The notes beneath the pieces were generated by a model. The model did not search any database. It saw only the letters and a program-made list of their open reading frames with translations, and was not told the DNA's origin. DNA of 64,000 nucleotides from Rhodosorus marinus (taxonomy: Eukaryota; Rhodophyta; Stylonematophyceae; Stylonematales; Stylonemataceae). Position numbers and translations under genes: made by a program. The stretch is from assembly GCA_029953675.1 (NCBI GenBank), contig JAMWBK010000012.1:868001-932000 (forward strand), in the 5' to 3' direction. Positions 23,881 to 36,424 of the stretch are shown here, one piece after another; the first letter of the stretch is position 1; each line of letters begins with the position of its first letter.

Positions 23881-26774
23881 ACTTGCTTATACCTGCCCCA
23901 ACCACAAATAGAATATCAAACAAAAAAACCTACAGACCACCACTTCAATCACAGCCAAAATATTAAACAATCCTTCTGTCTCACCAGGCCACCCTCTCAA
24001 CCCTCCCCTCCCCCCCCACACTATTCTCCGCAAACACCACCTCACTATGTATACACAACCAGACTCTAATTCATATCTCAACGGCTCGGCACGATCCCAC
24101 CACAAGAAACCCAGCAAAATAAATAACTAAACATTTTATGTTCTGTTCAATCAACGTCAGACTCAAATTGTCGTAGAAAATATACATCATGGAATAAAAT
24201 TTACAATAAAAAGGTCGTTTCTGTTGTGTTTTGTATATATTTTGTGGACCAGAGGTTGGATTCCTGTAAGCGAATGTTACGGCCGAAGGGGAGATTCCTA
24301 GAAAACGGGGAGCGGGGAAGGAGTTGCACTGTTCCTGGAGGGGGTTGGTATATTTTTCGCTCTAGAATTAACAACAATTTAGAGTTTTCTGACGTTATCT
24401 TTCAGTAAGTCAAACGTTTTGATTTTCTCCATCTCCCCCACCCCTCCCCGCCCTCTCCGCCCTCGAGTAAATCATAGGAAGTGGCCTTAGAGTGTCTCAA
24501 ATTCAGAGTGAAATTCAACTGCTGAAAAACAACCCCGCGATCACCGGAAGGTGCCATCCATACACAGTAAGAACGAATACCACTCCCCCCCTTTTAAAGT
24601 AGTGGTCGGTTGAATCAAAACAAGATATTTGATTGTTTTTAATACATCCATATTTAGTGAAGAAACTGACCCACCCCTTCCATAGGGTTAGAGCGTCAGA
24701 GTCGAAAAGAGCAGCTGAGTCAAGCCCCACAAATTCCGGTGAATTCGGATGCGCCAACAGTTCGTTGAGTCAATCACCATATAATTGTAAATTGGAATTA
24801 TCTTCCATTTAGCAATCAGTTTATGAAATTTTGACTGAGGGAAGACACCAGGAAATAACTTCCATGAATTCGCCCGAAATAATTCAAAATTTTATTGCAC
24901 AAAGAAATTTTTTGGTACTGCGTTTACCCCCCCTGAGAAGGAGTGAATATTATTGATGGGTGAATTCGTGGGGTGATTAAGTACCCCTAAAATTCTACCT
25001 GCCCAAGGAAAAAGTGCTTTTAATCGTTTCTCGCCCGATAAATAGAGAACGTACAACTTCCTCAATACCCCTCAAATTGACCGAGTACAATCTCAAGAAT
25101 TCTGTTGATGAGCTTGCTGACCCCCCCCGGTTGTCCTACCCGAACAAAAGGCCAAGCTCGTGCAATACAGTTTGACAACATACAATCAATTTTCATCAAT
25201 ATATGAAAACAATTAGGAACTTTGCCCAAGAAGAGCAATCAATTTTCGAAAATTCAATCACTACAAAAGTGTAAGCCGAACTCACGCCGTTGTGGTAGAA
25301 TTTGTGAGGTAGAGTTCTAACAGAATTTGCAAAAGGAGGACAGGCTGTTTTTTCATCGAGTTCATAGTTGGCAAGATCCAGGATAGGGGGGGGTTGCTTT
25401 GGTCTCTCTGCGATGCTAAGAGGACAAGATATATAGTTTTGTTAATAGTTTTGAAGCAATGCCCCTTGCAGGGTTGTCGGATTGTGATCACCAAGGGGGG
25501 TGGGTGGAGAGGGAGTATGGTTTCGCTGTATAATTTTTTTTTTTCGGTGTCAGCGAATTCTCCAGGAATTCTCTCCGGAAACGCAGAAAAGGGCCGCCTC
25601 CTGTTCAGTAGGTGTTTCTTTAATTTCATTTGTTTTTAGTTTTGTGGATTGTGGATGAGCTTATGGAGTGTATGTCTTGAAGTTTTGAAACATTTCGATG
25701 GTTGGCTAGTACCGCGAGCAAACGTCCCGACACTGTGACTATATAAGGAGCTTGCTTGCGGAGAGGGTCGTGGCGGCGGGGGAAGGCTTTGGCCCTGCGC
25801 TCGATAGCTTCATATACGCGGCCGACGACAGGGGAAACTGTTGTCTGTATGTTGTCTGTCAACAGCGTCATAATCATATGACGTATAGCCCACCCCCTGG
25901 CTGTGGCCTGGGTCATCCCTCCGTTGTTTTGTTTTGGAATTCAGTCAATTCGTTTGTATTTTTAAACATTCTGCCGTCCGCCGATCGAGAGCGGAATAAT
26001 TTTCCCCAAATTTAGACGATCGCTGTGCTGGAACTCGCTGACACAAGGCGCTCCATACTGCTAACCGCACTCGGTTATTCGCCTCTAGCACTGTCTGGCG
26101 GCGTGTTGGGCGGCAAAAAACGAGCCATCCACGTCCTCTGCCAAATTTTTGGGCACTCGTAACCCGGGTTTCCACTTGCAAACGTCGAACCTACTGAGTT
26201 TGGCTCGAGAACACCCCGAAATAGCAGTGGTCCTCATTCCTCAAATGTCATCAACACAGTACATACTTTAGTGCTGTTGGTCATGGACTGCCTCTGAGTT
26301 GGACCCCCGATGACCAGCTGTCGGTCTATAAACACCGTCGAAGCACTGCGATGCATCGTTTTCCCTTCTGCAGAATGACTAGTCACATCTTGGCTGGAAA
26401 CGGTCATAGATCTGTTTGAGGCTCGAACTCTAGCACTCCTATGCCGTTCCTACAACGTCGCGGCGGTCAAGCGATGGTAATTGAAACGGTACCCCGACAA
26501 GAGGGCTGAAAGGGGACACGTTCTCCTCTTAAAATATACAAATGCAATTCTCCATTCTCAGCAACAAAAGCCTCGGCTTCTCGCTTCTGTACAAAACCTC
26601 ATTTCCACTCTATTCCTGTCCTCAACCAGCGTCGCTTGCGCACCTCGCCCGTCCAACCTCCCCCTCCCTTTAGAGCAACCTCCTAAATCCTCTCCTGAAG
26701 CTGCTTCAGTATTGAAGGCGACGCGGTGGCTACGACCGCATCGAATCCGGCTGGATTTCTGTTCCGTATCTCGT
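23881..26774. other. intergenic, AT-rich, no recognisable gene
   Basis: About 2.9 kb. 24100-25280 is AT-rich with homopolymer runs of C. Short frames at 25282-25629 and 25626-25916 on the minus strand show no domain. The 3' UTR of importin-11 probably lies at its right end. Confidence 0.4.
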
Positions 26775-29700
26775 TCAGTCCGGTTCGGCATACCTGAAGC
26801 CGTAGACCGCGTACTTAGCAACCATCTCACCCTTGGAGCAATTTCTTGTACCGAACCTTACCTCGGCAAAATTAAGGTTCGCAGCAAAGTCGTTGTCATG
26901 GATGCTCTGCAGTCGCTGCTGATAGAGCGTTGGTTTCCTCGGACTGTGCATTTCCTTGACCGGCTGCTCGTCGTGGTCAGTAAGCCCAATGAAAGTCACG
27001 AGGTGACCTGCTGGCGCCGTTTCCGGGTGCTGATCTGGTTCCTTCTCCTCGTCCAATTCCGCTAGTACTTGGACGAGAACGTTGAGCATCTGCAAGCAAG
27101 AGAGCGTTGGTCCTTGTGAGTCGTGTCCATACCGGGAAAGAACAAGCCCGGGGCCGGTCCTCACCATTGGAAGCTCTAGTAGCAGCTCCTCGTTTTCATT
27201 GTTCCTCGCCATGATCGCACATAGCGCCATTCCGGCGAGCTTTTTTCGCAGCGTGCCCCAGTGCATATCGGTCTATCAAACGGGTGATCTTCCAGTCAGG
27301 ACCCCCAACCAGCCCTAAGTAGCTCCCACGGCACTTGAAAGCGCTCACCTTGTCTATGAGGTCGCGAACAACGAACAGCATCCGCTCTCTGGCGACGGCC
27401 GGGTTGGCCTCATGTCCTCGTTGGGTTTTGATGAGCATCTCAAACGCGTCGTAGTCCTGTACGACGACTCTCGCAATGAGGTTGTCGTGGTTTTTTGAGA
27501 CCAGCGTGCTCTCCTTGTTCGCCATCATGAGGTCGACCATGGTTGAGAATACTGGCACAAGCAGCTTCGAGACCTAGCGGTCACGGGGAGGGACGGAGCT
27601 CCAGTGAGTTGGGGGTTGAGGCCACATTTAACACGTGGCCAAGGCATTAGCGTTTGGACCAACCTCCTGGGGAAAGAGCTGCAAGAGGACTTCTATTGCT
27701 TCTGATGCAGCAACCGCTCCCCGATCGCGAACGTTCCCAGTGATGGCCAGGAAGATATCCAAAACGCTCTGACCTAAGAGCACACCTCGCACGCGGTTTG
27801 ATCAGTTGCCGCCTCAGGTACCGGCACTGTTCAAATTGCGATCTTACCGTGAGTCCGCATGAACGCTGCTCCGCCGACGACCGAGTAGGCGACGATGATG
27901 TCCAAGGCAACCTTGAGGTTGTCAAAATCCCGTCGAAGAATCCCAACCAGGTTGGGAAAGAGCCTCGACATGTCCTCTACGTACTCCTCCAGCTCGTGCA
28001 GCAGGACAAGCCACAAGTCCATCGCTGTTGAAAAGAAGCACGTCTCAGAGATCCGCGTAGAACAACCCGTGTTTTGTGCGATTTGCAAACCATCTTCGGT
28101 GAGGTAAACGCCACCTCCACCCTCCGCTAGCGTTCCAAAGTAGATCACCGGATAGGATAGCTTCGCAATGTCGGGATCCTTGACGGCGTTGGGTCCCACG
28201 ACTTCGATAACCCTGGTGACAAGTAGCATCACGATTAGCGATGGTCGTCATCTCCTCTTTGATGCGGGTGGCTCCAAAATACTTTTTGAGAAGAGAAACG
28301 ATTGATGACCGAATGAGGTTTTTCGATCCAAGGTCGTCACTCCTGTAGACGGAAAGCGGGGGTTCGGCCTGGCTGAGAATCTCGCAAGGGGCGTTCCTGA
28401 AGTCTCGCCTCTTTCCGTCTTCCGCTTACCTGGATTGTTTTGTTACACCAGAATCCCACAGGATCATGAGCTCCTTGGCCATCCTTCCCAAGTGGGGTTG
28501 GATGATCTCCGGCTCAGTTTTCTCGATCAGACTGGTAGCATACTGGAGCAGCAACGAGAGCGATTCTGTCTCTTCCGTCGCTGAGCTCAGCTGAAAAATA
28601 CCGGAGATCGAGTCCAGAAAGAATGGCGCATAGTCGTTTCCATCAAAGTCTGGACGATCGAAAACAAGAACTCGTTACCTTCCTGCAGCGTCTCGAGAGA
28701 GAATCGCATCAGCGGCATACCTAGATCTTCAACAAGGGCGTTGAGTGCACCCACAGTAGTCAGCCTTATAACGAGGTCACCGCGATCCCCCAGCAACGGT
28801 ACCAGGTCGCCATAAACAATCACGCGCACATCTCTGGGGATCTGGGACACGAACTGCCCGATGAGCCACGTCGCTCGAGCCTTGGCGACTTTGCCTCTCA
28901 TGTCCTAGTCAGAGTTTTGATCCAAAGCCTTCTGAGACCGCAATCCGAACTTAAACGCCGGGAGAGTACCAACTACCTCGGAGATGGGAGCCTTCAGTTG
29001 AGGCTCAAGTTGACCTTGAAACCAAACCGCAAAGTTGAGCGTCGTCGTAAACTCGTAGCAGCCTCTGCCGATCGCTCGATAACACGCATCTCGGAGGAGC
29101 AGTTCAGAATCTGGGACGCTCTCGGTGAGTCCCAGGACGGTTCCTACAAGTAGGTCTCTGCACAGGGAACAAGAGCAACCACCTTGAGCAACATTGGGAG
29201 CGGGATGGTCTGTTAGCAAGCTCCCGATCCGCTCGTTTCGTACCGATGTCTAGACAACAGCGAGACGTACAGAGCTTCAGCTATCGGTCGTAGTTTGTCG
29301 CTATTCCAGTCCGCCGCTTCTTCATCTCGAATGAAGCCTGTGCGCGAGACGATCCAAGTGCCCAGATTGAGATCGGAAGGTTTCAAAGCGAGGTCAGCCT
29401 GATCTGATCCCGGTGGAGCTTTTCAGCTTACCTTCTGGATCATCTTCCCAGGACTGGAGCTCGCTCTCAGTAAGGACGAAGATTCTAGCGATGAGTTCCT
29501 GCGGGAAAAATAGATTCAGCAACCAGAGCAATCTCAAACGATATACTGTCCTTGGTAATTGTCCTTGGTCCAGTCCTACCTGTATGAGATTCACGCAGGT
29601 CTGGGTCGAGAAGAAGGATTCGACAATGCTACCAGCAGCTGTTGCTGGCGTTACTTCTGTATCGTCTCCGTTCGATCCCTACCGAGACGAAAACCCCAAG

Positions 29701-31156
29701 CGCGTGAGGGAGAAAAGTGGAGGCGTTTCAAGAAGATTGACGGCTTGGATTGCTTACAATGGGTCTTCGGTATGTTGGACACTGAGCGACGTTCTTAACA
29801 AAGACACAGCCAAGTGCTTCAGCTTTTTCCTGTTTGTTTGAGTGCAGGAGCGAAGGTGGAGAGCTCAGCCGTGGCCCGCCTAGTTGGTCGTATCGTTGAA
29901 GCAGGTTTCAGGTCAAACGCACCGATGAACGTCCCGGATCGTACTTCATCAGAAGTGACGTATAAACTTCCAGAAACGGCTGGAGGTATTCTCGGAACCC
30001 CGTTGGGTGTCTGTTTTGCGCCTCGATGACGCTCTTCGCAGCAAGCTTAGACAGAGCCTGGTCAATAATGTGGGCAAAAATTCAGTTAGTCCCTCCACTG
30101 ACTCCCAGCTGCCGTTTCCCGTAGGAGAGCCTTACCATCTCCTCATCAGATCCCCCTTGAGCTCCACGTAGGAAGATATCTGGGAGCTCCAGAATCCTAT
30201 TCAAGAAGGTGCTTCAGCTATAGACTGGGCGGGGAGCGCAGTTGGGAGATCCCTTCTTGCCTACCTGGTGAAGTACCTTCGAGCGAATTCGTTTCCTTCT
30301 ACACTAGGAAGCGCGTGGGCGAGGATCTGTCTGATTGATTTCATCACCAACTTTGCTGTGTGAAGTGATCGGGGCCAGTTGCTGCCTCCCGTCACGATGT
30401 CGCCGACGTTCATCTCCCAGATGGGAAGCAGGCAGCCAAGCAGCTCTGGTGCCATGGCTTCGTACATCTTACGGTCTTTTGAGAGCCGTCGCGTCGAGAA
30501 TTCCTTCAGGATAATGTGAAGCGTCTCCAGCGCGTGATCCGCGATCTTCAGATCCAGTTGTTTTTTGTTGGTGTTAGTGAGCTGGATTGCGAGTTCGGAG
30601 GTCAGAAAGAGCGCTGAGCATGAACTTCTACTTACCCTCTTCTGTTCATCGGTAGCCGTCGTACCGATAACCGTCATCAGCGTAGGTACAAGATCCTTCC
30701 ATTCTTCTGGACAGTTGAGTCTTGCGATACGTCCTATGGCAACTGAGACTTGAGTTGCCAGCTGTTCGAGAGGGAGCAGGGAGGATGAAGGTAAGGTGGA
30801 GGATTCTGTGTGAGATTTTGGTGGAGGAGTTCGTCTACCATCTGATGAGAAACTCCGACCATCCCAAGGAGGGTTTTTCGTACAAAAATTCGCTCATCTT
30901 CTGTTAAAGCGCTGTTATTTCTCTTCCTCCACGACCTCGGAACCGCATTCTTTATACAAACCACCGCCAACCACTTCACGTCAGCCCCGACCTCGCTCCC
31001 AGCACTTCCCACCTCCGCCAACGACGCATAAAACCCACTCCGAGTCTCCAGCCCAAGGATCTTCTCCTCAGCACGGGCCCTTTCATCCTCACTCCCACTC
31101 AATGCATGAACAAGCACATCGTACATAAACTCTCCACCCAATTCCCTTCCAGACAT
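26775..31156 (-). CDS. IPO11: importin-11 (IPO11) family nuclear transport receptor, many exons
   Basis: A beta-karyopherin of HEAT repeats that carries cargo through the nuclear pore with RanGTP. Exons I could join in frame: 31156-30839, 30761-30636, 30581-30265, 30196-30136, 30057-29945, 29829-29758, 29628-29580, 29498-29432, 29337-29244, 29157-28977, 28904-28679 and 28649-28430. Further exons follow around 28390-27830, 27790-27640, 27570-27350, 27270-27170 and 27090-26775, with boundaries near 28.2-28.3 kb and at the C-terminus unresolved. Diagnostic blocks are the importin N-domain GFYASLAEVG...VKWLAVVCIKNAV, RLSKDRKMYEAM, VLTESELQSWEDDPEG, LLLRDACYRAIG, ATWLIGQFVSQIP, GVYLTEDGLQ...DLWLVLLHELEEY and MALCAIMARN. 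IPO11 has the same order, notably the WEEDPE and LLEDGLELWL motifs. Confidence 0.88.
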
Positions 31157-31737
31157 CTCATCCAGATTCAACCTCCCCTCCCCCACCCCTACCACCACTC
31201 TCAACAACTCACCGTTCCCCCATCGCCTAATCCACCAAAAACCCACCACTACAACAACATAAAAAGTACACAAAAAAAAACACCCTAAGCTTCACCTTCT
31301 TCACTCCTCACAGAAAGCATAACAGATCCTTCTCTACCCAAAAACTTCTTCTCACCTCATCCGTCCGTCCGCTTTGCGAAGCAAAGCGACTAACTCGATC
31401 GTCCTCACTGGCATGAAGCAGCAATAAGGAAAAAAGAGCCGTCAACGGACAAACTGAGGTTCCCACCCCGTCCTGTCCCATTTGTCCCATTTTTTTTTTG
31501 GTTTTGGGAGCGGTGGGAGTAGGGAGGGGAAGGCAGGTGTGGTGGGACAGCTAATGTTGATGGGAGTATGCTGAGGTTTTCTTTTTTTTGGATTCGCGGT
31601 GGAGCTCTTAAGAAGGAAGTGCAATAACACGACCCGCCTTCATGCTCACGGATTGTGAAAAGTCCGTGGAAGCCCCTCTCCTCCCCCGGCTGCTCGAAAC
31701 GGAGATAAGGGATATTAGTAAACCCATCGGGTTTTAG
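31157..31737. other. upstream region of importin-11
   Basis: C- and A-rich just upstream of the start, then mixed sequence with T9 and similar runs. No gene-like frame. Confidence 0.4.
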
Positions 31738-31830
31738 TAGAGTAGTATACGATGAGGGCGATGACTCATCTAACCGTTCGGGACTCGGCGTTGTCTCATC
31801 GGTTTGTACCGCTGATCTATGAAGATCCAA
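31738..31830 (+). mobile_element. decayed RLE-retrotransposon fragment
   Basis: From the ATG at 31761 the frame reads MTHLTVRDSALSHRFVPLIY, which matches the block AM-x5-RDSAVTYRFVPLII found after the RLE core in family A copies at 43-64 kb. The 24 bases before it also align, loosely, to the gattcgcagtacgcggcagc stretch. It is a short isolated remnant about 0.6 kb upstream of importin-11. Confidence 0.6.
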
Positions 31831-32395
31831 GAGAAACACGCTAACGACCATAGTATGAATCACCATGGATTACGTAACGAAAGATCTGCGTTTGTTCGAA
31901 GCAAGATCTTCCACCCAGAGAGTAGCGGGCTGAAAGCGGTCACCGGGAAGAAAAAGAGCAAGGAAGGAAAGGATGGAATACAATTAAAAAGTAGGTTTGG
32001 GTTATGATAGTGGGTTTTCATCCCTGCGAGCTGATTTGGACTACCTTTGGCATAGAGTCAGTGGGCTTCACCCCCCCGCGATCTTTGTCATTGGAGATCT
32101 TTTGGAGGGGTTATACTTTGTGCAGAGAGCTTTGTAGGAGACTTGACATTTACATTGATCAATGAGATTACATCTCCTGATTAGTTGTGGTGACTAGTAT
32201 TGGGAATGAGTGGCTGAGGGGTAGATTCAGGGTAAGGGCGGAACGAGCTGCGAGAGCGCCAAGTTCCGTTGGCAGCGAGGAGACATGGCGGGATAGGCTG
32301 CCAGACATGCCACCGGATGCATCAAGGGAGATACTCGAACCCCAAGATGCGATGGTTTTGATTGGAAATGGACTAAAGGATGAAGTAGTTTCATT
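31831..32395. other. no recognisable gene
   Basis: About 560 bp with short frames only. Nothing assigned. Confidence 0.4.
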
Positions 32396-32728
32396 TTATG
32401 ACCAAGAGGAAGCGCTGGAGTTGGAACGATAGACGGCAATTGTTTTCCGCGCAGTTCTTAGAATCCAGACGCCTAGCAGTCTACCAGCAGCCCGGATTGA
32501 AAAAGTCCAGAGAAGCTTGTTCTCCTTCTGGGGAGACTTGCTGGCATTCATCACGTAGAGACCCAAGATAAATCCATCCCGCCTAAGTGCGGCCAGGGAG
32601 AATCCGAAGAGGGTAGTGGACAATGAGGTTAACCAAGAGAGAGATATTGACTGGGGGTCGCCGCACTCCGTGCGGTCACGTCCGACAAGCTCAGTCTCCA
32701 GACCCAGGTTATCAAGAGTTGGTGACAT
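32396..32728 (-). CDS. hypothetical small protein, 110 aa, possible membrane segment
   Basis: An ATG-started frame whose codon choice looks coding. A mildly hydrophobic stretch ISLSWLTSLSTTLFGFSLAA is followed by basic regions (RTARKTIAVYR). I do not recognise a family. It may be the last exon of a longer minus-strand gene running up to about 33000, where the minus frames also lack clear domains. The start codon lies only 8 bp from the plus-strand ORF at 32737, so not both are likely to be independent genes. Confidence 0.3.
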   Translation of the reverse strand: MSPTLDNLGLETELVGRDRTECGDPQSISLSWLTSLSTTLFGFSLAALRRDGFILGLYVMNASKSPQKENKLLWTFSIRAAGRLLGVWILRTARKTIAVYRSNSSASSWS

Positions 32729-32736
32729 TTTGAAAG

Positions 32737-33009
32737 ATGCTCAAAGCAGAAGACGTCCACTGCGGACGACCTGATGAAGTTTGGATTGTAAAGTTTGGTA
32801 ACTTCGAGGAGCTTTGTGACAGGATTGCGTACACGGAAGAGCAACGGGCCAGCGTCTTTTCGTTTTTCCTGGGGGGCGAAGCCAAGCTGTTTTTGAAGAT
32901 GACAGAGGCGAAGCGCTTCTTGGTATTTTGCTCCATGCTCAGCGAGCTCCCTTGGGCGCTGAAGTTCGTGGGTATCTCCTCCTTGCCGGAGGTGGCCTGT
33001 GAGGACTAA
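32737..33009 (+). CDS. hypothetical ORF, 90 aa
   Basis: A complete ATG-to-stop frame with plausible codon use (KFGNFEELCDRIAYTEEQRA, then FSFFLGGEAKLFLKM). No family recognised, no signal or membrane segment. It overlaps open minus-strand frames and may be either a small gene or antisense to one. Confidence 0.3.
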   Translation: MLKAEDVHCGRPDEVWIVKFGNFEELCDRIAYTEEQRASVFSFFLGGEAKLFLKMTEAKRFLVFCSMLSELPWALKFVGISSLPEVACED

Positions 33010-33850
33010 GGCCCTCGGGGAGAGCAAGCTTCACGCGAAGACGGTCACGTGTAGGTAGACCATCATGCAGCTGAAGATGCCCTTGTGGACTGTGGACTAT
33101 GCGATCCCTTCAGTTATGCTCCTTCGAATCCGAACTGGTTTTGGTTGATGCCCCACAGTGAACAACTCCAGTCCGGGGATCTACCTCCTTGGTTCCACTT
33201 TCCTGCATGACAGGGACCGACGGGGGTCTAGTTCCATCTCTCGTAAAATTTTGCGTTATCGTACTATGACGGTTGTGGATGGGCTTGGTAGAGGAAAGCG
33301 ATGGCAATAAGTCGATTGTCATGCAAATCCTGGTACCCTCCAATCCACAAATACTCAAAACCGGCAGGAGTCCATTCGACACTTGGAAAACGGCGCGACG
33401 ACGAACGTGCATTTTGTGGGTGGAGGCGCGGTGAGGGTCTTAGAATCGTTAGCGAGTGTCTCTAGAGCGACGGACAAATTCACCTCTCCAATTTGTTCAA
33501 AATGGGCACTTCTTGAGAACAAAACTCTGTACACTTGTTGGGACGACATGACATCGCTTCCGACCTCCAGAAAGATCTCTGGTATGGAAACAGCTTAGGG
33601 CTGTGCATCAGCAGCAAGCCCTACAACTTCCAGGAGGGGTCCTAATAGCTCGTTAAGCGCATTCTACCAGTTATCCACGCTCCGAATAGTCATCAGCTGT
33701 CCGGTTTCCATCCAGATCCCGCCGATGGAGACGGACTGCGGAGACAACACTCCATCACTCGCGGGAGAGTGGAGACAGGCGCACAACCATCTAGATCTCC
33801 GTAGGCAATGGCGCTAACTGATCGTCATCTCTCACTCCGGAGGATCTGCC
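33010..33850. other. intergenic, no confident gene
   Basis: Minus-strand frames at 33110-33412 and 33355-33549 overlap and show no domain. The right part should contain the 3' UTR of the kinase gene. Confidence 0.4.
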
Positions 33851-35627
33851 TCACTTCAAAAACTCCTCTGCGTACTTGAAATAGGCTCTCAGGCGGTTCG
33901 TTCCAAACCTATTCAGACGAGACATTCACATTCACAAAGATCTCAGGTCTTCAGAGCCGGGTTCTAGACACACCTGGTGCTTGCTCTACGTACAGGGCGT
34001 AGTCAAACTCCAGAGTGGAGGAGACGGACTGACATAGTCCCCAAAGTCCCCAATGAAGATGAGAAACCTGTACAGCAAAAAGAGGATCGGTGACGGGGTG
34101 CGTGAGCAACACTCCTTCACTCGCGAGAAACTGGATACGGCTGTGCAGCCATCTCCATCCGAGATGGAGTGAGGGTGCAGTAGCACTCCTCCAATAGCGC
34201 GGAGATTCAGGGCAAACTCTGAGAGTCTGAAGCAATACTGATAATTGAGATAGTGTTAGATCCCGTACCAGAGAGTAAAAGTTAACCTCATCGACAAGCT
34301 CAGCGACCTGATCGTCGTCAGGCTCTACACTCAGCAAGGTTCTCAGGTATGCTTGGCAGAATTGGTACCGTTGGTTTGCATTGGGATAGCTCGCTAGATG
34401 CACAATACTGTCCTCCGTCCCTCCCATCCACTCCGCGAGGTGGTTGCCAACTGCGAGATAACAACAGCTCAAGTTCAGATGTTGACGAAGGGGGCCCAAT
34501 TTTACGCTCATCTGAAGCCGTATCTACCGAGAGACGGCCCAGGACATCATCAAACATCTCCATCGGAGATGCAGGGTGTGTGCAGACAAAACCCGGCACT
34601 CTCGAAGAGGACGGATAGCAGCTCCCCGCCATCACCATCTCCTCCGGACGGTGCTGCGTGATCGATCTCGCAACAACTCGACTGTTCAGAACAGCTTTAG
34701 GATGGGGGCCAGCGCTTGTCGAGACTGGCCAAGCTGAAAAGCAGATCAATACTTACGGTCGAGTCCTCTTGGGTTGAAAGATCCATACTCAAAGTCGATG
34801 AAATGGATCTGTTGCTTGTCACTATCCCACAGGATGTTGGCGGCGAGGAGGTCGTTGTGGCAGAACACAACCTGAGAGTTGGCGTACTTTTGCGTTGCCA
34901 TTTGCTTCGCGTCTCTTAGGCTCGTCTCCAGCTGTTTCTTGTCGAAGGGAAAGGACGGTATCTCCGGGATAATCTTCAACGACTCCTTCAACCATTCGTC
35001 GAGAAGCGACCACACCGTGGGTTCGGGAACCTCGTCCTCCCCTCGCAGGTCGACGAGATGCAATCGAGCTAGTTCTTCAGCAATCCGCTCCGAGATGATC
35101 TGCTCGTGAATATCTGTGAAATTAATACAGAGGAAATCAGAGTTGAGGAGCTTCAGCCGCCGAAAGAATCCAGAGGGTGGGCTCACCAGTTCTGGTAAGC
35201 GTCCTTCCCGGAAGGAACATTTCAACACGTCCATTTCCGAAATCGACCAGAAATTCCGGAGCAACTTTAAGCTCTGATAACTTTCGATAAATACTATTCT
35301 CCGTCGCTCTATCTACACTCGCTCCGGATCCAAAAACCCTCACCGCGACTCGAGCTGGCTTAACTCCGTCGACGCTCGCCTCTGCGCTCCACATGACGTT
35401 GGTTATCCCACCGGGAAGCTGACTTATCCTGATTTCAGAGTCTTCCAGCTGCTTCCATCCTTGCAATCCTTCTCTGCAGACCTTCCTGCAGCATTCCGAA
35501 GAGCGCGAATCAATGCTTTCGGCCGACAGGCAAGCAAAACATGAAAGCAAAAAACACACCAAAAAAGGGGGGAAACTCACCTAATATCGTTGTCTTCTAC
35601 AACTGATACATCGAGGCTTTTAACCAT
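33851..35627 (-). CDS. ethanolamine kinase (choline/ethanolamine kinase family), 6 exons, 338 aa
   Basis: Phosphorylates ethanolamine with ATP, the first step of the CDP-ethanolamine (Kennedy) route to phosphatidylethanolamine, in the cytosol. Exons 35627-35581, 35485-35187, 35113-34757, 34450-34269, 34067-33994 and 33908-33851 join in frame (1017 nt). Seen are the N-lobe LPGGITNVMWSAE, VAVRVFGSGASVDR, the Brenner motif VFCHNDLLAANIL (HND 201-203), the metal motif HFIDFEYGSFN (221-225), then DLGNHLAEW, SYPNANQRYQFCQAYL and HWGLWGLCQSVSSTLEFDYA. The GNH-x2-E block and the late W-G-L-W segment favour ethanolamine over choline kinase, though both activities are possible. Two introns hold a small dispersed palindrome. 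Confidence 0.9.
34149..34169. repeat. dispersed intronic palindrome ccatctcc...gagatgg
   Basis: ccatctccatccgagatgga lies inside intron 4 of the kinase gene. A close relative (catctccatcggagatgc) is at 34555-34573 and a weaker one (accatctcctccggacgg) at 34635-34652, both inside intron 3. The same element occurs three times in an intron 6 kb away (40346-40451). Confidence 0.55.
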
Positions 35628-36424
35628 ATCTAAATCCTTATAATTGACCCCCTAAAACCACGATCGAAACTACTACCAGAACGCCAAAGCTCTGATAGCT
35701 ACTCACCCGCCCCACGACCATTGCCTCAACTTACAATCCCGAAAAGCTTTTCCATGTCACTATATCATGAAAAACAAGAGTATTTCATTTTAAATCCATC
35801 CATTTTCGATCATTTGGTATTGTAAATGTCACTATATTGTGTAAAAATAGATATTTCTAATTTTAGGGTTTGGGGTGAGCAAGGCCGAAGGCTTTGTCCA
35901 TTTCGGTCTGTTAGTTGGAAGAAGAGGTCCGTGAGGACTAGGACAGCGAAGGCGGATGAATTTCTGGCTGCCATCTCCAATGGAGAGGGTAGAAAGAACA
36001 GGATGCCAGCTGCTGCTGGAGCTGGTCCAACGCAGCATACGAAATCCGACGGGGCGGCCGAATGAACGGGTGCCGGTTCCTATGGGCAGCTTCTTTCCCT
36101 TCTCGATGTATGGAGCATGAGCATTTGTCGTTGCAGGTTGAGGTTAAGGTGCCTCTTCGACATCGGCACTACTACCTCCAGCGAAGTAAGATTATCGTTT
36201 TTCCATGATATGATCATAGAGGTTTGACATACAGATTCACTCTTTGGGGAAAAAAATGAGCGTTTCGTTTTTACATTAGAATACGGGCTTTTCTACACCT
36301 GCAGGCGTAGCTTTTGTTAAGCAAACTGCTGCTGGAGCTCCCGAGCAAGGCCAGAGAAGCTGCTTAGAAGCTTCTCTGAGCTTTCATTGGCACAGCTTCA
36401 GCTTTATTGTCCTCGTAATGTTCG
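35628..36424. other. intergenic
   Basis: A plus-strand frame at 35826-36065 (79 aa) is arginine/alanine-rich without a known domain and is probably chance. Another ccatctccaatggagagg-like palindrome is at about 35970. Confidence 0.4.

Noticed and set aside
32712-33027. Minus-strand frames at 32712-32936 and 32629-33027 as a PEX11-like protein
   Set aside because: Helical and hydrophobic patterns do not match and no frame can be extended convincingly.
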